A stretch of DNA of 64,000 bases, from the NCBI GenBank assembly GCA_023954415.1, contig JAMLIB010000005.1, forward strand, positions 124,001 to 188,000. Direction: 5' to 3'. Within the stretch, counting starts at the first letter, position 1. Each line of letters starts with the position of its first letter. Shown in pieces: positions 7,072 to 17,430 of this stretch. The notes beneath the pieces were generated by a model. The model searched no databases, had not been told where the DNA came from, and worked only from the letters and a program-made list of their open reading frames with translations. The position numbers were made by a program, and so were the translations under genes. The stretch is from Trueperaceae bacterium (lineage in GTDB: Bacteria; Deinococcota; Deinococci; Deinococcales; Trueperaceae).

Positions 7072-7779
7072 ATGGCCGCCCAAACGGTCCTGGTGGTCGA
7101 GGACGACGCTGCGGTGCGCGAGGTGGTCGCGTTCCACCTCAGCCGGGCCGGCTTCGCCGTTCGCGAGGCGTCCGACGCCGCTCAGGCGCTGGCCGCCGCG
7201 CCGGACGCCGCCCTCGTCGTGCTCGACTGGATGTTGCCGGGCGAGAGCGGGCTGACGGTCTTGAAACGCCTTCGGGACTCCTCGGCCGCCGAGCTCCCCG
7301 TGCTCATGCTCACCGCCCGCGCCCGCGAGGCGGAGCGTGTCGAGGGGCTCGAGTCTGGTGCGGACGACTACCTGACCAAACCGTTCTCCGCCGCGGAGCT
7401 CGTTGCGCGCGTGCGCGCGCTCCTGCGCCGGGCCGTCCCACGCAAGCGCGTGACCGTCGGCCATCTGAGCGTCGACGCCGACGCCGGCGAGGTGACGTGG
7501 CGCGGCGAACGGTGCCGGCTCACGCCGCGGGAGTTCGGTCTGCTCGCCTTCCTCGCCGCCAACCCCGGACGCGTGTACTCGCGCTTCGAGCTCCTCGACA
7601 AGGTCTGGGGCGAGGGTTTCGTCGGCACGGAGCGGACCGTCGACCAGCACGTCGCTCAGCTCCGCGCCGTCGTGGCAGACGATGTCGTCGCCACTGTAAG
7701 GGGGCGGGGCTACCGCCTCGGGGAGTGCGGAGGCGACCGTCTCGCCGACGCTCACCCTCAAGGCCGGGCGGAGCGGTAG
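7072..7779 (+). CDS. phoB: OmpR/PhoB-type response regulator (phosphate regulon)
   Basis: A 235-residue two-domain regulator. The receiver (about 5-115) has the acidic pair E10/D11, phosphoacceptor D52 (LVVLDWMLPG), and K104 in LTKPF. The C-terminal winged-helix DNA-binding domain (about 135-228) shows LTPREFGLLAFLA, RVYSRFELLDKVWG and TVDQHVAQLR. It probably binds Pho-box repeats and recruits RNA polymerase under phosphate starvation. The assignment to phosphate control rests on the adjacent phoU and the PhoR-like kinase directly downstream. The kinase ATG follows its TAG stop with no gap, so the two are co-transcribed. Confidence 0.88.
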   Translation: MAAQTVLVVEDDAAVREVVAFHLSRAGFAVREASDAAQALAAAPDAALVVLDWMLPGESGLTVLKRLRDSSAAELPVLMLTARAREAERVEGLESGADDYLTKPFSAAELVARVRALLRRAVPRKRVTVGHLSVDADAGEVTWRGERCRLTPREFGLLAFLAANPGRVYSRFELLDKVWGEGFVGTERTVDQHVAQLRAVVADDVVATVRGRGYRLGECGGDRLADAHPQGRAER

Positions 7780-8751
7780 ATGGACCGGAGCGCGGCGCAC
7801 GCGCTCCCCTGGTGGGACGTTCTGAAGGAAGGCGTCGTCCTGCTCGACTCCGGGAGCGTGCTCGACCTCAACCACGCGGCGGCCCTCCTCCTCGACGTCG
7901 ATAGGGAACGGGCGCGCGGAGCGGCAGCCATCGGCGTGTTCCGTGACCATCGGCTCGAGGCCATGTGGCGCTCGGGGGTTGGCGGCGAGATCGAACTCCG
8001 CTCCAAGGCCGTCAGGGTGACCGCGTTCCCCGGCGGGCTCGTGTTCGAGGACGTGAGCGAACTCCGGCTCGGCCAGCGCGACGCATCGGAGCTGCTCTCC
8101 GTGCTCTCGCACGAGCTGCGCACTCCCGTCACTACCGTTCGCGGGGCGCTCGAGGCGCTCGCGGCGCCGGCCGCGGACGGTGACGACCCGAGCGAGGTGC
8201 GCTTCCGTGAACGCTTCCTAGCGCTCGCGCTCGCGGAAGCCGAGCGGCTCTCTCGCCTGCTCGACGACTTGACCGTCCAGTCGCGCCCGCCGAGGGAGAG
8301 GAGCGTCGCGCTCGGAGCCGTCGTCGCCAAGGCCGCTGCGTTGCTGCGGGCGCGGGCGGACGCCGTCGACGTCCGGTTCGCCACCGAGCTGGAGGACCTC
8401 GTCGTCTGGGCGGACGAGGACAAGCTCCTCCAGGTGATCCTGAACCTCATGGAGAACGCGGTCGTGCACGGACCCGGCGGCGGGACGGTCACGGTCGCGG
8501 CGTGGGGTGCCGACGCCATGGCCCAACTCGAAGTGCGCGACGAGGGCGCGCCGCTCGATCCCACCGGCGTGCCGGCGCTGTTCGCACCGCACACGCAGGG
8601 CCGCCACCGCGGCCAGGGCGCGGGCCTCGGGCTCTACATCGTCAGGTCGATCGTGCAGCGCTGGGGCGGCGCCGTGTGGGCCGGGCCGGGCAGCGCCGTG
8701 GCGGCGGGCAACGTTTTCGGGTTCAGCGTGCCGCTCGCGGACCACGCCTGA
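7780..8751 (+). CDS. phoR: PhoR-like sensor histidine kinase without membrane segments
   Basis: A 323-residue kinase. A short PAS-like N-terminal domain (about 10-95) is followed by HisKA with LSHELRTP (phospho-His H111) and a HATPase domain with N-box N226 (LNLMENAVVHG), G1 D254 (VRDEG) and G2 GQGAGLGL (278-285). It autophosphorylates and donates to the adjacent response regulator. Unlike most PhoR proteins it has no hydrophobic membrane segment, so it is probably cytoplasmic and must sense phosphate status through a partner such as PhoU. The start is fixed by direct adjacency to the phoB stop. A sensor for another signal is possible, but the phoU neighbour favours PhoR. Confidence 0.82.
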   Translation: MDRSAAHALPWWDVLKEGVVLLDSGSVLDLNHAAALLLDVDRERARGAAAIGVFRDHRLEAMWRSGVGGEIELRSKAVRVTAFPGGLVFEDVSELRLGQRDASELLSVLSHELRTPVTTVRGALEALAAPAADGDDPSEVRFRERFLALALAEAERLSRLLDDLTVQSRPPRERSVALGAVVAKAAALLRARADAVDVRFATELEDLVVWADEDKLLQVILNLMENAVVHGPGGGTVTVAAWGADAMAQLEVRDEGAPLDPTGVPALFAPHTQGRHRGQGAGLGLYIVRSIVQRWGGAVWAGPGSAVAAGNVFGFSVPLADHA

Positions 8752-8788
8752 GCCCGGCGAGCGGCACGGCCCTTACGGCCGGCGGGGC

Positions 8789-8856
8789 CCGGTCGGAACG
8801 TGGCGCGGTCCGTGAGCGCGGTGGCAGCGGCCACCGGTGCGCCACGTTCCGACCGG
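8789..8856. terminator. 18-bp perfect inverted repeat with nested hairpin
   Basis: CCGGTCGGAACGTGGCGC (8789-8806) pairs perfectly with its reverse complement at 8839-8856. The 32-nt loop holds a second 7-bp hairpin (8819-8825 with 8830-8836, loop AGCG). It fills most of the gap between convergent phoR and the next membrane-protein gene and ends one base before that gene's stop codon. It is far more extensive than a normal terminator and lacks a T-tract. A bidirectional terminator is the simplest role. Confidence 0.65.
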
Positions 8857-8857
8857 T

Positions 8858-9673
8858 TCAGGCGTTCGGGTCGTCCGGTGTCAACGCCGGCGCTACGAGC
8901 TCCGCCCGGCGACGGGGCTGCGGCGCCCACTCGGCGGTCGCGAGGGCGTCGGGAGGCTCTTCGCGCCTCACGTCGTCAGGCGGCCTGGCGCCGCCGAACG
9001 CAGGTGGAGTAGGGGCGATGCGCGACTCTGGGAACAGACGCGCGTAGGCCGCGGGGCCGAGGGCGAAGAGCAGGGCGACCGTCACGACCGTCTCCACGGA
9101 CACCGCGCGACTGACGGCGAGGAGGTCGTGCAGCCGGATCGCCTGGCCGCCGAAGGCGAGCCACGCGGTGCCCGCGGTCCCCCACGTCAGGGCGCCCGCG
9201 ACGAGCGCGTTCAGGGGCCCGGCCCAGCGCGCCGTCCTCGGCGACGGATAGATGGCGAGCCATCCCAGGATGACGAGCTCCAACGTCAGGAACGCCTCAT
9301 GCAGGCCGGGGAAGGCTCCGCGCGCGACGGAAGCGGCGAAGAGCGCCCCCGCCAGGAGACCGAGGCTCGGACCGTACGCGAGGGCGACAACGAGGACGGG
9401 CAGCGCGGCGACGCCGTTGGCGGCCGCGACCACCCATGGCGGCGAGGCGCCCAGCCGTTGCGCGAGCGCCTCGAGCAGGAAGCCGAGTACCACCGCCCCG
9501 AGGATGCGCAGCGCTACCTTGGGCTTGGCGAGCACCAGCGCGTCGCCACGAGCGACACCAGTCCCCAGGGAGACGAGGACGAGGATCAGGGTGGCGCACG
9601 CCGAGTAGAAGAGGACCGGATCGGAGCCGAACCGCTGCCAAGCCTCCGACCACGTGAGCACGCCCTTCACCAC
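8858..9673 (-). CDS. Unrecognised polytopic membrane protein
   Basis: A 271-residue protein I do not recognise. Residues 1 to about 215 contain about six hydrophobic segments rich in Ala, Leu, Val and Gly. The last 50 or so residues are hydrophilic and Pro/Arg/Glu-rich, ending TPDDPNA, and probably cytoplasmic. Two adjacent GTG codons can start it, and both overlap the TGA of the upstream glycosyltransferase (GTGGTGA), so the two genes are translationally coupled. The pairing with a rhamnosyltransferase-like glycosyltransferase suggests an envelope polysaccharide role, but no motif supports that directly. Its 3' end abuts the large hairpin. Confidence 0.6.
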   Translation of the reverse strand: MVKGVLTWSEAWQRFGSDPVLFYSACATLILVLVSLGTGVARGDALVLAKPKVALRILGAVVLGFLLEALAQRLGASPPWVVAAANGVAALPVLVVALAYGPSLGLLAGALFAASVARGAFPGLHEAFLTLELVILGWLAIYPSPRTARWAGPLNALVAGALTWGTAGTAWLAFGGQAIRLHDLLAVSRAVSVETVVTVALLFALGPAAYARLFPESRIAPTPPAFGGARPPDDVRREEPPDALATAEWAPQPRRRAELVAPALTPDDPNA

Positions 9674-10605
9674 TCCGGCCTCTCGTCGAGCGTGGCTCCG
9701 AAAGGCGTAGCGTCGACGTCGCCCGCGCGCAGCATCCGCAACAGCTCGGCGTTAGCGGCGCGGCGGCCCGGCGTGCGCGCGAGCACCCTGCCGAGCGCGG
9801 CTTCGCTCGCCACGAACGCGACCTGGGCCGCGCGCAGCCAACCCGGGTAGTGGCGTCTACCCACCAGGAGCCCGCCGCGCCGCCCTTCCAGCGCGAACGC
9901 CGGATGCGAGGGGGTCGAGGTGCCGCCGAGGTGCACGACGGGTGTCGCCACTAGGAGGTTGGAGCGCCCGGCCTCCGAGACCCGCAGCCCGAAGTCGAGG
10001 TCCTCGTTGTAGAAACGGAACGCCTCGTCGTAGCCGCCGAGCTCGCGCCAGTCGCGCAGCCGCGCCACCGTCAGGCAGCCGGAGAGCCACGGCACGGCGA
10101 CGGCGGCCGGCCTCCCGCCCGTCGGGCTGGAGCGGCGCAGCCGCCGGTAGTGCCTGGCGTACAGCGGTCCGAGGCCCTGGGGTTTGCCGTTGCCGTCCGC
10201 GACGAACGGCCCCGCCGCCGCGGCCTGCGGGGAAGACTCCAGCGCGGCGACGAGGTCGGGGAAGGTGCCGTCAGCCACGATGACGTCGGCGTTCGTGAAG
10301 GCGACGTACTCGGTCGAGGCGCCGCGGAGGCCCGCGTTCACGGCGTGAGCGTAGGAGTGGTTGGGAACGCCGAGGTAGGCGACGTCCGGGTGGCTGCGTG
10401 AGAGCGCGTCGGCGAAGCCGGGGTCGGGGTCGGCGTCGACGAGCCGCAGGTCGGCACCGGGGGCCGAGCGACGAACGAGCTCGAGGCAGGAGAGGGCGAG
10501 CTCGGGCGTGCGGTAGTTGACCACGGCCACGGTGAGCCGCGCGGCGGCCACAGGGCGCGCGGTGGTCGCCGACGTCGCCGCCTCCGGATGCCGCGTGGCG
10601 CTCAC
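9667..10605 (-). CDS. Family 2 glycosyltransferase (rhamnosyltransferase-like)
   Basis: A 312-residue GT-A glycosyltransferase. The N-terminal beta strand TVAVVNYRTPELALSCL opens the nucleotide-sugar domain (about 24-240). The NAD motif in EYVAFTNADVIV replaces the usual DxD metal site, and FRFYNEDLDFGLRVSEAG supplies the ED motif with the catalytic base. The pattern resembles WbbL/RfbF-type rhamnosyltransferases that extend surface glycans at the cytoplasmic face. The start is GTG at 10605. A TACCGT box lies about 16 nt upstream with a purine-rich stretch between, so this unit may have a short leader. It overlaps the downstream membrane-protein gene. Confidence 0.8.
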   Translation of the reverse strand: MSATRHPEAATSATTARPVAAARLTVAVVNYRTPELALSCLELVRRSAPGADLRLVDADPDPGFADALSRSHPDVAYLGVPNHSYAHAVNAGLRGASTEYVAFTNADVIVADGTFPDLVAALESSPQAAAAGPFVADGNGKPQGLGPLYARHYRRLRRSSPTGGRPAAVAVPWLSGCLTVARLRDWRELGGYDEAFRFYNEDLDFGLRVSEAGRSNLLVATPVVHLGGTSTPSHPAFALEGRRGGLLVGRRHYPGWLRAAQVAFVASEAALGRVLARTPGRRAANAELLRMLRAGDVDATPFGATLDERPEW

Positions 10606-10689
10606 CTCAAGGGGCCTTCCTACGGTAGGTCACGAGCGCATGGTACTCAAGTGAGGCCTCAAGCCACACGTGTCTCACCTCGCCTGGCT

Positions 10690-10695
10690 TAGCAT
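10690..10695 (+). promoter_or_regulatory. Patatin leaderless -10 box
   Basis: TAGCAT followed by 7 nt and GTG at 10703. The box contains the ATG at 10694 that would otherwise look like the start codon, and so argues against it. Confidence 0.5.
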
Positions 10696-10702
10696 GCTGG
10701 TC

Positions 10703-11617
10703 GTGCAGTCCGACGACCAACACGATCACCGTGGCGATCTGCGGCTCGGCGTCGCCCTCGGCGGCGGCAGCGCGCGCGGTTACGCCCACCTCGGCGCCCT
10801 TGCCAGCCTCGAGCGCAACGGCTTGGCGCCGGACGTCATCGCCGGCACGAGCTTCGGCGCCGTCGTCGGCGCCCTCTACGCCACCGGCAGGCCCCTGCCG
10901 GAGCTCCTCGCCCAGGCCGAGGCCATGCGCAGGCGCGACGTCTTCCCGTACGTCGCGGACTTCGGCCTGCACCGGGCGGCGCTGTTCCGTGGCCGGCGGC
11001 TGGAGGAGTACTTCGACAGGCTGCTCGAGGGCCGCCACTTCTCCGACCTCGTCAAACGCCTCGTGGTCGTGACGACGGACATCGACAGCGGCGAACGCGT
11101 GCTGCTCGAACAGGGCTCGCTGGCCGAGGCGCTGCGGGCGAGCACGGCCATCCCCGGGGTGTTCGCCCCCGCGCTCGTCGGCGGTCGCAGGCTGATCGAC
11201 GGCGGTATCGGCTCACCCGTGCCCCTCTCGACCCTCGACGAGTTCGACCTCGATGTCGCCATCGGCATCGGGGCCGGCATGGAGGCGTCCGACTCCGGCA
11301 CGATCCGCTTCGCCCGCAAGCTCATGCGCTCCAGCGGCGCCAAGCGCTTCCAGACCCGGCTCGCCGCGACGAGGCCGCGCGGGGCCGTCGGGCGGTTGGG
11401 AAGGGCGCTCGCCTTCGCCGCCGAGGGCTGGGCGGCGGCGGACGCGGATGCATGCGAGCGCGCCGAGCCGGACGGTTGCCGGCGCTTCGAGGTGCATACG
11501 CGCCCTCCCATCAGCTGGCTCGACTTCCGCAGCGCGGGCGCGGCGATACGCGCGGGCGACGCCGCGCTCAGCCGCCTGATGCCGGCGCTCAAGAGCGCCA
11601 TGCGAGCGACCGGCTAG
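10703..11617 (+). CDS. Patatin-like phospholipase
   Basis: A 304-residue serine acyl hydrolase of the bacterial patatin family (RssA/YchK type). It has the oxyanion-hole motif GGGSARG, the nucleophile elbow GTSFG (Ser about 50 from this start) and the catalytic Asp in DGGIGSPVP. The Ser-Asp dyad hydrolyses lipid acyl esters. There is no signal peptide, so it is probably cytoplasmic. GTG at 10703 is chosen because it lies 7 nt behind a TAGCAT box; in-frame starts at 10694 (ATG) and 10670 (GTG) are alternatives. Its TAG stop overlaps the arginase stop on the other strand in the shared tetranucleotide CTAG. Confidence 0.85.
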   Translation: MQSDDQHDHRGDLRLGVALGGGSARGYAHLGALASLERNGLAPDVIAGTSFGAVVGALYATGRPLPELLAQAEAMRRRDVFPYVADFGLHRAALFRGRRLEEYFDRLLEGRHFSDLVKRLVVVTTDIDSGERVLLEQGSLAEALRASTAIPGVFAPALVGGRRLIDGGIGSPVPLSTLDEFDLDVAIGIGAGMEASDSGTIRFARKLMRSSGAKRFQTRLAATRPRGAVGRLGRALAFAAEGWAAADADACERAEPDGCRRFEVHTRPPISWLDFRSAGAAIRAGDAALSRLMPALKSAMRATG

Positions 11618-12507
11618 AGGATCCGCTTGCCGAGGAGACTAGCCGTCAGCTCCACGAGCGTGCCGGCCGTCTCGTTGGCCCGGTCGAGGATCGGGTTGAC
11701 CTCCACGAGGTCGAGGCTCGTCACGCGTTTCGAGTCCGCCAACAGCTCCATCAGCAGGTGCGCCTCGCGGTAGGTGAGCCCGCCCGGTACGGGCGTGCCG
11801 ACGCCGGGGGCCAGGCTCGGGTCGAGCGCGTCCGCGTCGAACGACACGTGCACGCGCTCCAGCCCCGCCAGCCGCTCGAGCGCGGCCGCCACGACGTACG
11901 CGATCCCGCGTTGGTCGACCTCCTTCATCGAGAACGCCAGAGCTCCCGACTCGCGGATCAGCTCGCGTTCGGCCGGGTCGACGCTGCGCAGGCCGATGTA
12001 GACGATGTGCTCCGGCTCCACGACGCGGCCACCGCCCCAGATCGACGTGAGACGCTCGTCCCCCAGCCCGATGAGGTGCGCGATCGGCATGCCGTGCACG
12101 TTGCCGGACGGACTGGTGGCCGGCGTGTTGATGTCGGCGTGAGCGTCGACCCAGACGAGGCCGGTGGCGCGGCCCAGGTTCAGGCCCGGCACCGTGCCCA
12201 TGCTCACCGAGTGGTCGCCGCCGAGCGCGATAACGAACTCCTCGGCGGGCAGCTCGCGCAGGCGCGCGAACGTGGCGCGGCACGTAGCCGCGATGGCGTC
12301 TGCGTGGTGCGGTCCGGCGGCGCTCGGCAGATGCTCGCTCGTCTCGGCCAGCGGGACGTCGACGTTGCCGAGGTCGACCACCTCGTGGCTCAGCTCCCTC
12401 AGTGCGGGGGCGAGGCGGGCCAACCGGAGGGCGCTCGGCCCCATGTCGACGCCGCGCCTGCCGGCACCGAGGTCCATGGGCACGCCCAGGATGCGTACGC
12501 GCTGCAT
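11614..12507 (-). CDS. rocF: Arginase
   Basis: A 297-residue ureohydrolase that converts arginine to ornithine and urea. The binuclear manganese motifs are all present: GGDHSVSMG, DAHADINTP and SFDADALDP, plus the substrate-loop region SPSGNVHGMP characteristic of arginase rather than agmatinase. The ATG at 12507 lies 6 nt behind a TAGCTT box, so although the gene follows zwf by only 21 nt it has its own leaderless promoter. It ends convergently with the patatin gene, with stop codons overlapping on opposite strands. Neighbouring genes are not arginine genes. Confidence 0.95.
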   Translation of the reverse strand: MQRVRILGVPMDLGAGRRGVDMGPSALRLARLAPALRELSHEVVDLGNVDVPLAETSEHLPSAAGPHHADAIAATCRATFARLRELPAEEFVIALGGDHSVSMGTVPGLNLGRATGLVWVDAHADINTPATSPSGNVHGMPIAHLIGLGDERLTSIWGGGRVVEPEHIVYIGLRSVDPAERELIRESGALAFSMKEVDQRGIAYVVAAALERLAGLERVHVSFDADALDPSLAPGVGTPVPGGLTYREAHLLMELLADSKRVTSLDLVEVNPILDRANETAGTLVELTASLLGKRIL

Positions 12508-12513
12508 GGGCTC

Positions 12514-12519
12514 AAGCTA
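12514..12519 (-). promoter_or_regulatory. Arginase leaderless -10 box
   Basis: TAGCTT on the minus strand with a 6-nt gap to the ATG. It lies in the 21-nt gap behind zwf, indicating independent transcription. Confidence 0.55.
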
Positions 12520-12528
12520 GCACGCGCC

Positions 12529-14090
12529 TCAGCCGGTCTTGACCCCGGCCGGCCGCTTCCAGCTCCGTCCGACGCTCTCGAGCAGGGCGTAGGCGGCCTG
12601 AGGCCCTCGCCCGCCCGCCTCGTAGAACAGCGGAGTCGTCCGCGGGTCGGCGGCGTGCTCGAGCAGCGGATCGATGATGGTCCACTGCGCCTCCACCTCG
12701 TCGGCGCGCATGAAGAGGGTGGCGTCGCCTTCCATGACGTCGAGCAGCAGCGTCTCGTAAGCGTCGGGGATGGCGCCGTCGAAGCTCTCCCGGTAGGAGA
12801 AGTCGAGGCTGATGCGCCCCAGCTCGACGCGCTGGCCGGGCCGCTTGCCGTTGAAGCGGATGCTGATCCCCTCGTCCGGGACGATGCGCAAGATCAGCCG
12901 GTCCGGCCTCACCGGGGCCGGCAGTGTGAACGGCACGTGCGGCGGCGCCTTGAACTGCAGGACGATCTCGCTCGCCTTGGCCTCCAGGCGCTTCCCCGAG
13001 CGCAGGTAGAAGGGCACGCCCGCCCAGCGCCAGTTCTCGACCGTGAGGCGCATGGCGGCGAACGTGGCCTGGCGCGAGCGGGGGTCGACCCCCGGCTCCT
13101 GGCGGTAGCCGACCATGCCGTTCCCAGCCACGTACTGTCCGAGGACCGTCTCCTGCGGGTTCGGGCAGGCCACGGCGCTGAAGAGCTTCACCTTCTCGTC
13201 GCGCACGCTGCGCGCGTCGAAGCGCACGGGCGGCTCCATGGCGACGAGGGCGAGGAGCTGCAGCAGGTGGTTCTGGAACACGTCGCGCAGGATGCCGGCG
13301 TCCTCGTAGAACTGCCCGCGCCCCTCGACCCCCATGGGCTCGATCATCGTGATCTGGACGTGGTCGATGTAGCGGTTGTTCCAGAACGGCTCGAACATGC
13401 TGTTGGCGAAGCGCAGCACGCCAAGGTTCTGGGCCGTCTCCTTGGCCAGGTAGTGGTCGATGCGGTAGAGCTGCCGCTCAGAGAAGTGCTCGAGGAGCTC
13501 GTCGTTCAGCGCCTTGGCCGACGCGGCGTCCGTACCGAACGGCTTCTCGACGACCAGGCGTGAGAAGCGGCCGTCCGACTCGCTCGCCAGCCCGGCTCCG
13601 GCCAACGAACGGGCGATGGCGCCGTAGACGCCCGGCGGGGTGGCGGTGTAGTAGACCCGCCCGGCGACGTCGATGCCCTCCAACGCCGTCGCCAGCCGTC
13701 CGAAGGCCTCGGCGCTCGCGTAGTCGCCGTGCACGTACGAGATCCTCCCGGCGAGGGCGCGCCACGCCCCCTCGTCGAGGTCGGGCACCTCGCGCTCCAG
13801 GGCCTCGCGGAGGTTGCCGGTGAGATCGGCGTCGGTAAGCGGCTTGCGGCCGAAGCCGACGATGATGGTCCTCGCGTCAAGCTCGCCGTTCACGTGGAGC
13901 TGGTAGAGCGCCGGTATGAGCTTGCGCGCCGCCAGGTCGCCGGTTATGCCGAAGATAACGAAGGCGCAGGCGGGGGCCGCGCCGTTCCGTGCGACGGAGC
14001 GGGAAGCGCCGTGCGCGCTCCGGTCGGTCTGCGCGGCCTGGTCGGGCGCGGCGTCTGGGTGCGCGGCGGTCGAGAGCCCTCGAGCCAGGC

Positions 14091-14094
<4 letters not shown>
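12529..14094 (-). CDS. zwf: Glucose-6-phosphate 1-dehydrogenase
   Basis: A 521-residue enzyme of the oxidative pentose phosphate pathway (glucose 6-phosphate to 6-phosphogluconolactone with NADP reduction). Visible signatures are the N-terminal nucleotide motif FVIFGITGDLAARKL, the catalytic RIDHYLAKE and KPFGTD. The C-terminal substrate and NADP-binding domain has FYLRSGKRL and a terminal EAGGRGP segment. An extra N-terminal tail of about 40 polar residues precedes the Rossmann fold. The ATG overlaps the gnd stop (ATGA), so gnd and zwf form one leftward operon in which gnd comes first. Pathway coupling is clear: the lactone product feeds 6-phosphogluconate to Gnd. Confidence 0.96.
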
Positions 14095-16310
<2,216 letters not shown>

Positions 16311-16369
16311 GAAGGCGAAGCTAGGATCCCTTCGGGGCCGATGACCAAGGTCTACGCTGCGCCGCGGGA

Positions 16370-17338
16370 CTAGACGGCCAGCACCTGGGCGATCTCGAGC
16401 AGCTCCCTGTCGATGGGTTTGGGGTGGTCGGCCAGCTCGGCGAGCGGGATCCTCACGACCTGGCGCCACTTCGTGCCGACCATAACGCCGCTCTTGCCGG
16501 CGGCGAGCGTGCGGACGGCGTGGAAGCCAAGGCGCGAGGCCAGGACCCTGTCGCGCGAGCACGGGCTGCCGCCACGCTGGGTGTGGCCGAGGATCACGGT
16601 GCGCAGCTCGAAGCCGGTCGCCGCCTCGACCGCCTCCTGGAGACGGCGGGCGCCGCCGGCGTACGCGCCTTCCGCGACCACGACGATGCTCGAGGTCTTC
16701 CCGCGCTCCTCGGCCTTGAGGAGCAGGTCTACGACGTCGTCGGCCGTCTGCGGGACCTCGGGCACGACGATGACCTCCGCGCCGCCCGCCACCCCGACGT
16801 GCAGGGCGATGTGGCCGGCGTGCCGACCCATGACCTCGACGAGGAAGTGGCGGTCGTGGCTCGCCGCCGTGTCACGCAGGCGGTCGACGGCCTCCAGCGC
16901 GATGTCGAGCGCGGTGCTGAAGCCTATCGAGACGTCCGTGCCGTTGATGTCGTTGTCGATCGTGGCCGGGATGCCGACGACCTTGACGCCGTGCTCGGTC
17001 TCGAGCGCCTGGGCGCCCCTGAAGCTGCCGTCGCCGCCGATGACGACGAGGCCGTCGATGTCGTGGCGTGCCAGCGTCGCAGCCGCGGCCGTGCGCCCTT
17101 CGGGTTGGTAGAAGAGCTCGCAGCGGGCGGTGCGCAAGACGGTGCCGCCGCGCTGGAGGATGTTCGCGACGCTGCGCGGACCGAGTTCGACGATGTCGTC
17201 GTCGAGGAGGCCCTGGAAGCCCCGGTAGACGCCGGAGACGCGGATGCCGTCGTGGACGGCGGTGCGGACGACGGCGCGGATGGCAGCGTTCATGCCGGGC
17301 GCGTCGCCGCCGCTTGTCAGTACGCCGAGATGCTTCAC
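16370..17338 (-). CDS. pfkA: ATP-dependent 6-phosphofructokinase
   Basis: A 322-residue group A phosphofructokinase, the committed glycolytic step (fructose 6-phosphate to fructose 1,6-bisphosphate). It has the ATP motif LTSGGDAPGMNA, GGDGSFRGA, the catalytic loop PATIDNDINGTD and the substrate motif EVMGRHAG. The Gly after GGDG indicates ATP rather than pyrophosphate use. The start is GTG at 17338; a GTG eight codons upstream is also in frame, but a TATACT box 8 nt before 17338 would fall inside it. Aldolase, the next glycolytic step, is encoded at 28860 but is not linked. Confidence 0.95.
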   Translation of the reverse strand: MKHLGVLTSGGDAPGMNAAIRAVVRTAVHDGIRVSGVYRGFQGLLDDDIVELGPRSVANILQRGGTVLRTARCELFYQPEGRTAAAATLARHDIDGLVVIGGDGSFRGAQALETEHGVKVVGIPATIDNDINGTDVSIGFSTALDIALEAVDRLRDTAASHDRHFLVEVMGRHAGHIALHVGVAGGAEVIVVPEVPQTADDVVDLLLKAEERGKTSSIVVVAEGAYAGGARRLQEAVEAATGFELRTVILGHTQRGGSPCSRDRVLASRLGFHAVRTLAAGKSGVMVGTKWRQVVRIPLAELADHPKPIDRELLEIAQVLAV

Positions 17339-17346
17339 GAATGTGG

Positions 17347-17352
17347 AGTATA
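17347..17352 (-). promoter_or_regulatory. pfkA near-leaderless -10 box
   Basis: TATACT on the minus strand, 8 nt before GTG 17338. A transcript would carry at most 1-2 untranslated bases. Confidence 0.5.
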
Positions 17353-17430
17353 GCGTTGCCACTGCGGGTTTCCAGGAGGGACTGACGCCCCGTGCCCGCC
17401 GGCGTAGGCGCGTGCGAAGATGAGGCCAAT

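Noticed and set aside
6976-8112. Upstream extension of the phoU frame by about 380 codons
   Set aside because: It would run antisense through phoB and phoR; phoU at normal length begins at 6975 with a -10 box just upstream.
11452-13563. Open frame of about 700 codons on the plus strand, antisense to arginase and zwf
   Set aside because: It is the high-GC mirror frame of two genes with complete family motifs; its translation is Arg/Asp/Val/His-biased and has no recognisable domain.
16311-16369. Rho-independent terminator between tyrS and pfkA
   Set aside because: Only a CCC-TTCG-GGG stem of 3-4 bp is visible, with no T-tract; too weak to call.
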